A stretch of 64,000 nt of DNA from Bin127 sp965221625 (lineage in GTDB: Bacteria > Chloroflexota > Dehalococcoidia > Lucifugimonadales > Lucifugimonadaceae). A program made the position numbers and the translations under genes. The notes below the pieces were generated by a model, which saw only the letters and a list, made by a program, of their open reading frames with translations, was not told the DNA's origin and made no database searches. Where the stretch lies: positions 248,001 through 312,000 of the forward strand of contig OZ244903.1 in the NCBI GenBank assembly GCA_965221625.1, given 5' to 3'. Below, piece after piece: positions 61,206 to 64,000 of this stretch (within the stretch, counting starts at the first letter, position 1; every line of letters starts with the position of its first letter).

Positions 61206-62153
61206 ATGACTACCGAGACGGCAAGGCAGACCGATACCGGTCGCGGAAGCAGCGAAGCATCTCCGGTCGCCGAAGGTCAATCGACAGCCAGCCAAGTCTG
61301 GTACGTCTTGCGCCGATGGCCGGTGCTCCCGATGGTCATCGTAGCAGCACTTGTCTTGATGGCACTGCTTGCACCGGTCCTTGCGCCATTCGGTGAAGAG
61401 CAGCAAAACCTGCGAGGACGCGAGGCACCGCCGTTCTGGTACACCGAATACTACGAGGAAAACGAGCGTTTAACCGTGCGCTACATCCTCGGTGCCGACC
61501 ATCTGGGACGCGACGTATTGACGCGCATCATGTACGGTGCGCGCGTGTCGCTAGGAGTTGCCGCAATCGCCCTTGTCGTAGGCGTCTCTGTGGGTGCAAC
61601 CCTCGGACTGGTTTCGGGATTCTACGGCGGACTATTCGATGAGTTGATGATGCGACTAGTTGACGTCTGGAACGCGTTGCCGTTCCTTCTCATCGCGATA
61701 CTAGCGGCGATCGTGTTTGGCCAGAGCGTAACCGTGTTGCTGATCCTCTTGGTGTTGGCGACTTGGGCAGGCGTGGTGAGAAACGTCCGCGCGGAAGCCT
61801 TGACATTGAAGACACGAGACTACGTCGCGTATTGCCGCGTCGCCGGAGGTGCCGACTTGCGGATCATGTGGCGTCATCTCGTACCCGGCCTGATAAACAC
61901 CGTCGTCGTCCTCGTCACGCTGCGTGTCGGCGGACTCATTCTGACCGAAGCCGGACTTTCTTTCCTCGGAGCCGGTGTACCGTCCAACATCCCGACGTGG
62001 GGCAACATGGTCTCCGACGCCCGTCAATATCTGAACACCGCTTGGTGGATGGCCGTCTTCCCTGGATTAGCAATCCTCCTCATCGTGATGTCAGTCAACT
62101 TCATCGGCGACTGGCTGCGCGACCGCTGGGACCCGCGCCTTCGGCAGCTGTAA
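61206..62153 (+). CDS. Dipeptide/oligopeptide ABC transporter permease (DppC/OppC-like)
   Basis: Second permease, 315 aa. After a hydrophilic N-terminus of about 30 residues comes the first helix, then the DppC block YILGADHLGRDVLTRIMYGARVSLGVA. The EAA loop reads ALTLKTRDYVAYCRVAGGADLRIMWRHLVPGLINTVV, and LTEAGLSFLGAGVPSNIPTWGNM with the terminal IGDWLRDRWDPRLR closes the family pattern. Forms the channel with the DppB-like subunit. Confidence 0.94.
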   Translation: MTTETARQTDTGRGSSEASPVAEGQSTASQVWYVLRRWPVLPMVIVAALVLMALLAPVLAPFGEEQQNLRGREAPPFWYTEYYEENERLTVRYILGADHLGRDVLTRIMYGARVSLGVAAIALVVGVSVGATLGLVSGFYGGLFDELMMRLVDVWNALPFLLIAILAAIVFGQSVTVLLILLVLATWAGVVRNVRAEALTLKTRDYVAYCRVAGGADLRIMWRHLVPGLINTVVVLVTLRVGGLILTEAGLSFLGAGVPSNIPTWGNMVSDARQYLNTAWWMAVFPGLAILLIVMSVNFIGDWLRDRWDPRLRQL

Positions 62154-62326
62154 TCTCGCTCCCAAGCGGCCGATCTGCGCATTCGTGCTAAATCCATCGG
62201 CGCGTATGCTTAGAGCGATGTCGATCGTGCGCCCGAATGTCGCAATTCCCTTCAATTCCCCGTGCACGACTTCCCGTAAGTGCTAAACTACACGCACGAA
62301 CACAGACCCCAGAAGGAGGTTTGAGG

Positions 62327-64000
62327 ATGGTGAACATCCGAAATGCCCTGTTGCTAGCTTTGGGAGTCGTCAGCTTGGCGACGTTGGCATGCGGCAGCGA
62401 AACAATCGTCGAGGTAACCGTCGAGCGCGAAATCATTCGCACAGTCGAAGTGGAAGTGCCCGTTGAGGTCGAACGCGAGGTAGTTCGCGAGGTGCAAGTC
62501 GAGGTGCCGGTCGAGGTTGAGCGCGAAGTAGTGCGTGAAGTCGAGATCGAAGTCCCCGTCGAGGTGGAAAAGGAAGTGGTGCGTACTGTCGAGGTGGTGA
62601 AGGAAGTCGAAGTGGTGAAAGAGGTGCCCAAAGAGGTCGTCAAAGAAGTCGAAGTCGTGAAGGAAGTTGAGGTGGTGAAAGAGGTGGAGAAGCAGGTGCG
62701 GGTTGTTGTAACAGCCACTCCCCAAGTCACCACTATCGACGCCCCGATCCTGCGAGTTGATGCTGAAGGCGTATCTCGTGGACCGGGTGAAGACGTCGCA
62801 CCGTCGGGCGTCTTAATTGCCGCCATCGGCAACTCCTACTTCATGAACTCCAGCCCGCGCTATTGCCCTGCATGCTCGGTAACCGCCAGAACCGGTGCCA
62901 CAGAAACGCTCCTCGAAGCGGTACGTGCACCAGACGGCACCGTCGCACTCGGACCGTTGCTGGCCAGCGACTGGGAGATGTCGGCCGATGGCATTTCGTA
63001 CACCGACTTCACACTGCGTGAAGGCATCCAATTCCACGGCGGATACGGCGAGATGACTGCCGACGACGTCGCTTTCTCATGGAACGACGCAAACCCCAAG
63101 ATCCAACCCGATAGCGTCCACGACACCGGCGGCGATTTGGCCAACTTGGTTCGCGAAGTCGAGGTCATCGACGACTACAAGGTTCGGTTCAACTGGGTAG
63201 CATTCGGCGGGCATACGATGTTGCAATACGTGACGAACTTCCACGAAGGCATCTCGATCTTCTCGAAAGCATTCTTCGACGAGGTTGGGCCTGAAGGAAT
63301 GCGCACGCGCTTAATCGGTACTGGCCCATTCGAGGTTGACCAGTGGATACAGCACTCGGGCGTCTTCCTTGACGCCGTCGACAACCACTGGAGGAAGCGA
63401 CCGTATGTCGAGCGTGCCAACGTCTTGCACATTACGGAAGCCAGCACCCGAAAGGCGATGTTGAAGACTGGGCAGGCACAGATCGGCGAGCTCGCGCTAA
63501 CCGACTGGACCGAGATGTTTGAAGAGGGATTTTCGCAAGCACCCGAAGGATTCTGGGGCGACCAATCGTATGTTTACTCCGGAAACTACTGGGAAGACAA
63601 GCTGGCGATTGATGGTCAACCGTTCACCAGCGACCAAGCTGGCGATCTGCTATACAAACCGCCGCTAGACATTTCCTTGCCGTGGATCGGCGACCCGGCT
63701 GACCCGGCTTCAATGGAGAGTTCGAAGAAGGTTCGCACCGCGATGGCGATGGCGATCGACCGTGAGAAGCTGATGACTGCATTGACCGACGGTTTCGGAC
63801 GCGTCGCCTATGCACCTGGATGGGACACCAACCACCCGTTCTACAAGAACGAGTGGGACATCCCCCACGACGTAGCCGGAGCTCAAGCCCTGATGGCTGA
63901 AGTGGGATTGTCAGACGGTTTCGATGTTGAGTGGTGGGCGGGACCGGCCGCCGGTTCTGGCGAAACGATACAGGAAGCGATCGGAATCGAATGGCTTGCG
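62327..64000 (+). CDS. Second peptide-type substrate-binding lipoprotein with Val-Glu stalk (partial)
   Basis: Paralogue of the protein at 57985; 558 codons are present and the frame is open at the right edge. ATG 62327 has an ideal AAGGAGGT at 62313-62320. The signal peptide ends at Cys22 (LATLAC); the stalk covers 25-128, followed by a Thr/Pro linker. The family 5 domain shows VALGPLLASDWEMSADG, MTADDVAFSWNDANPK, IGTGPFEVDQWIQHSG, STRKAMLKTGQAQIGELA and KKVRTAMAMAIDREKLM. A Cys pair YCPACS near 180 is absent from the first paralogue. It may serve the same permeases with another ligand range. Confidence 0.9.
   Translation, partial: MVNIRNALLLALGVVSLATLACGSETIVEVTVEREIIRTVEVEVPVEVEREVVREVQVEVPVEVEREVVREVEIEVPVEVEKEVVRTVEVVKEVEVVKEVPKEVVKEVEVVKEVEVVKEVEKQVRVVVTATPQVTTIDAPILRVDAEGVSRGPGEDVAPSGVLIAAIGNSYFMNSSPRYCPACSVTARTGATETLLEAVRAPDGTVALGPLLASDWEMSADGISYTDFTLREGIQFHGGYGEMTADDVAFSWNDANPKIQPDSVHDTGGDLANLVREVEVIDDYKVRFNWVAFGGHTMLQYVTNFHEGISIFSKAFFDEVGPEGMRTRLIGTGPFEVDQWIQHSGVFLDAVDNHWRKRPYVERANVLHITEASTRKAMLKTGQAQIGELALTDWTEMFEEGFSQAPEGFWGDQSYVYSGNYWEDKLAIDGQPFTSDQAGDLLYKPPLDISLPWIGDPADPASMESSKKVRTAMAMAIDREKLMTALTDGFGRVAYAPGWDTNHPFYKNEWDIPHDVAGAQALMAEVGLSDGFDVEWWAGPAAGSGETIQEAIGIEWLA
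62399..62710 (+). repeat. 16-residue Val-Glu repeat coding for the second stalk
   Basis: Codes for residues 25-128 of the second binding protein. Units of 16 residues at 39-54, 55-70 and 71-86 (such as EVQVEVPVEVEREVVR) are in the same positions as in the first paralogue. A different seven- to eight-residue pattern, EVEVVKEV, follows to residue 120. Confidence 0.85.

Overview
The window is dense bacterial chromosome with moderately high G+C: about 60 protein genes, one tRNA, and almost no intergenic space. Genes lie in short runs on both strands and many neighbours overlap by 1-12 bases. No insertion sequence, prophage, CRISPR array or rRNA was seen. The best guess is a Chloroflexota bacterium, probably SAR202/Dehalococcoidia-like. 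This is inference, resting on two peptide-type solute-binding lipoproteins with Val-Glu stalks, the mix of catabolic enzyme families (enolase superfamily, YjhG-type dehydratase, PIG-L, amidohydrolase, Ldh2, aldo/keto reductase), and TTG/GTG starts.

Layout. 0-3 kb: branched-chain amino acid type ABC transporter livG-livF-livH-livM on the minus strand, livM cut by the window edge. 3.3-8.2 kb: a D-xylonate-type dehydratase, then purE-purK and a K+ channel-like protein on the minus strand. 8.3-10.5 kb: a surface protein with an LPDTG-type sorting signal, preceded by an unusual leader, and a PIG-L deacetylase. 10.9-15.8 kb: amidohydrolase, fmt, a divergent dnaA, orn, tenA. 15.8-17.6 kb: a two-gene type II restriction-modification system next to tRNA-Gly(CCC). 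17.6-24.7 kb: sugar-acid dehydratase, epimerase, zinc-ribbon membrane protein, plsY, a PHP phosphoesterase, rny and rplY/ctc. 24.9-29.8 kb: Rrf2 regulator, MoeB/ThiF-like E1, cysteine synthase, amidase, and an SDR without its catalytic pair. 29.8-34.7 kb: uvrA, a thioesterase and a PLP enzyme. 34.7-39.9 kb, minus strand: thrB-lysC-dolichyl-phosphate mannose synthase-like-pterin enzyme-YihY. 40-47.2 kb: hydroxyacid dehydrogenase, purF-purM-purH, a second polyprenyl-phosphate glycosyltransferase and an NAPRTase-like protein. 47.2-53.8 kb: tilS, CNNM/CorC protein, class III aminotransferase, Ldh2 dehydrogenase, aldo/keto reductase. 53.8-57.9 kb: rpmH-rnpA-yidD-[beta-propeller lipoprotein]-yidC-jag. 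58-64 kb: dipeptide/oligopeptide-type ABC transporter (binding protein, two permeases) and a second, truncated binding protein.

How the genes fit together. Purine synthesis is split between purE-purK and purF-purM-purH. The aspartate family (lysC, thrB) shares a transcription unit with polyprenyl-phosphate sugar chemistry. The membrane-insertion cluster (yidD, yidC, jag) has gained a lipoprotein with a BamB-like propeller. The Rrf2-E1-cysteine synthase run looks like a small sulfur-assimilation or Fe-S-responsive unit.

Most unusual observations. (1) Bases 8300-8319 match the phage T7 class III promoter at 18 of 20 positions, directly ahead of a hairpin and the LPDTG protein. (2) A lipoprotein lies between yidD and yidC, and yidC overlaps jag by 98 bases. 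(3) Two binding proteins carry stalks of equal length built from 16-residue repeats. (4) A tandem hairpin follows the first of these genes. (5) Several enzymes have altered active-site motifs: the SDR, the DnaA Walker B, the NAPRTase-like protein and the K+ channel filter.
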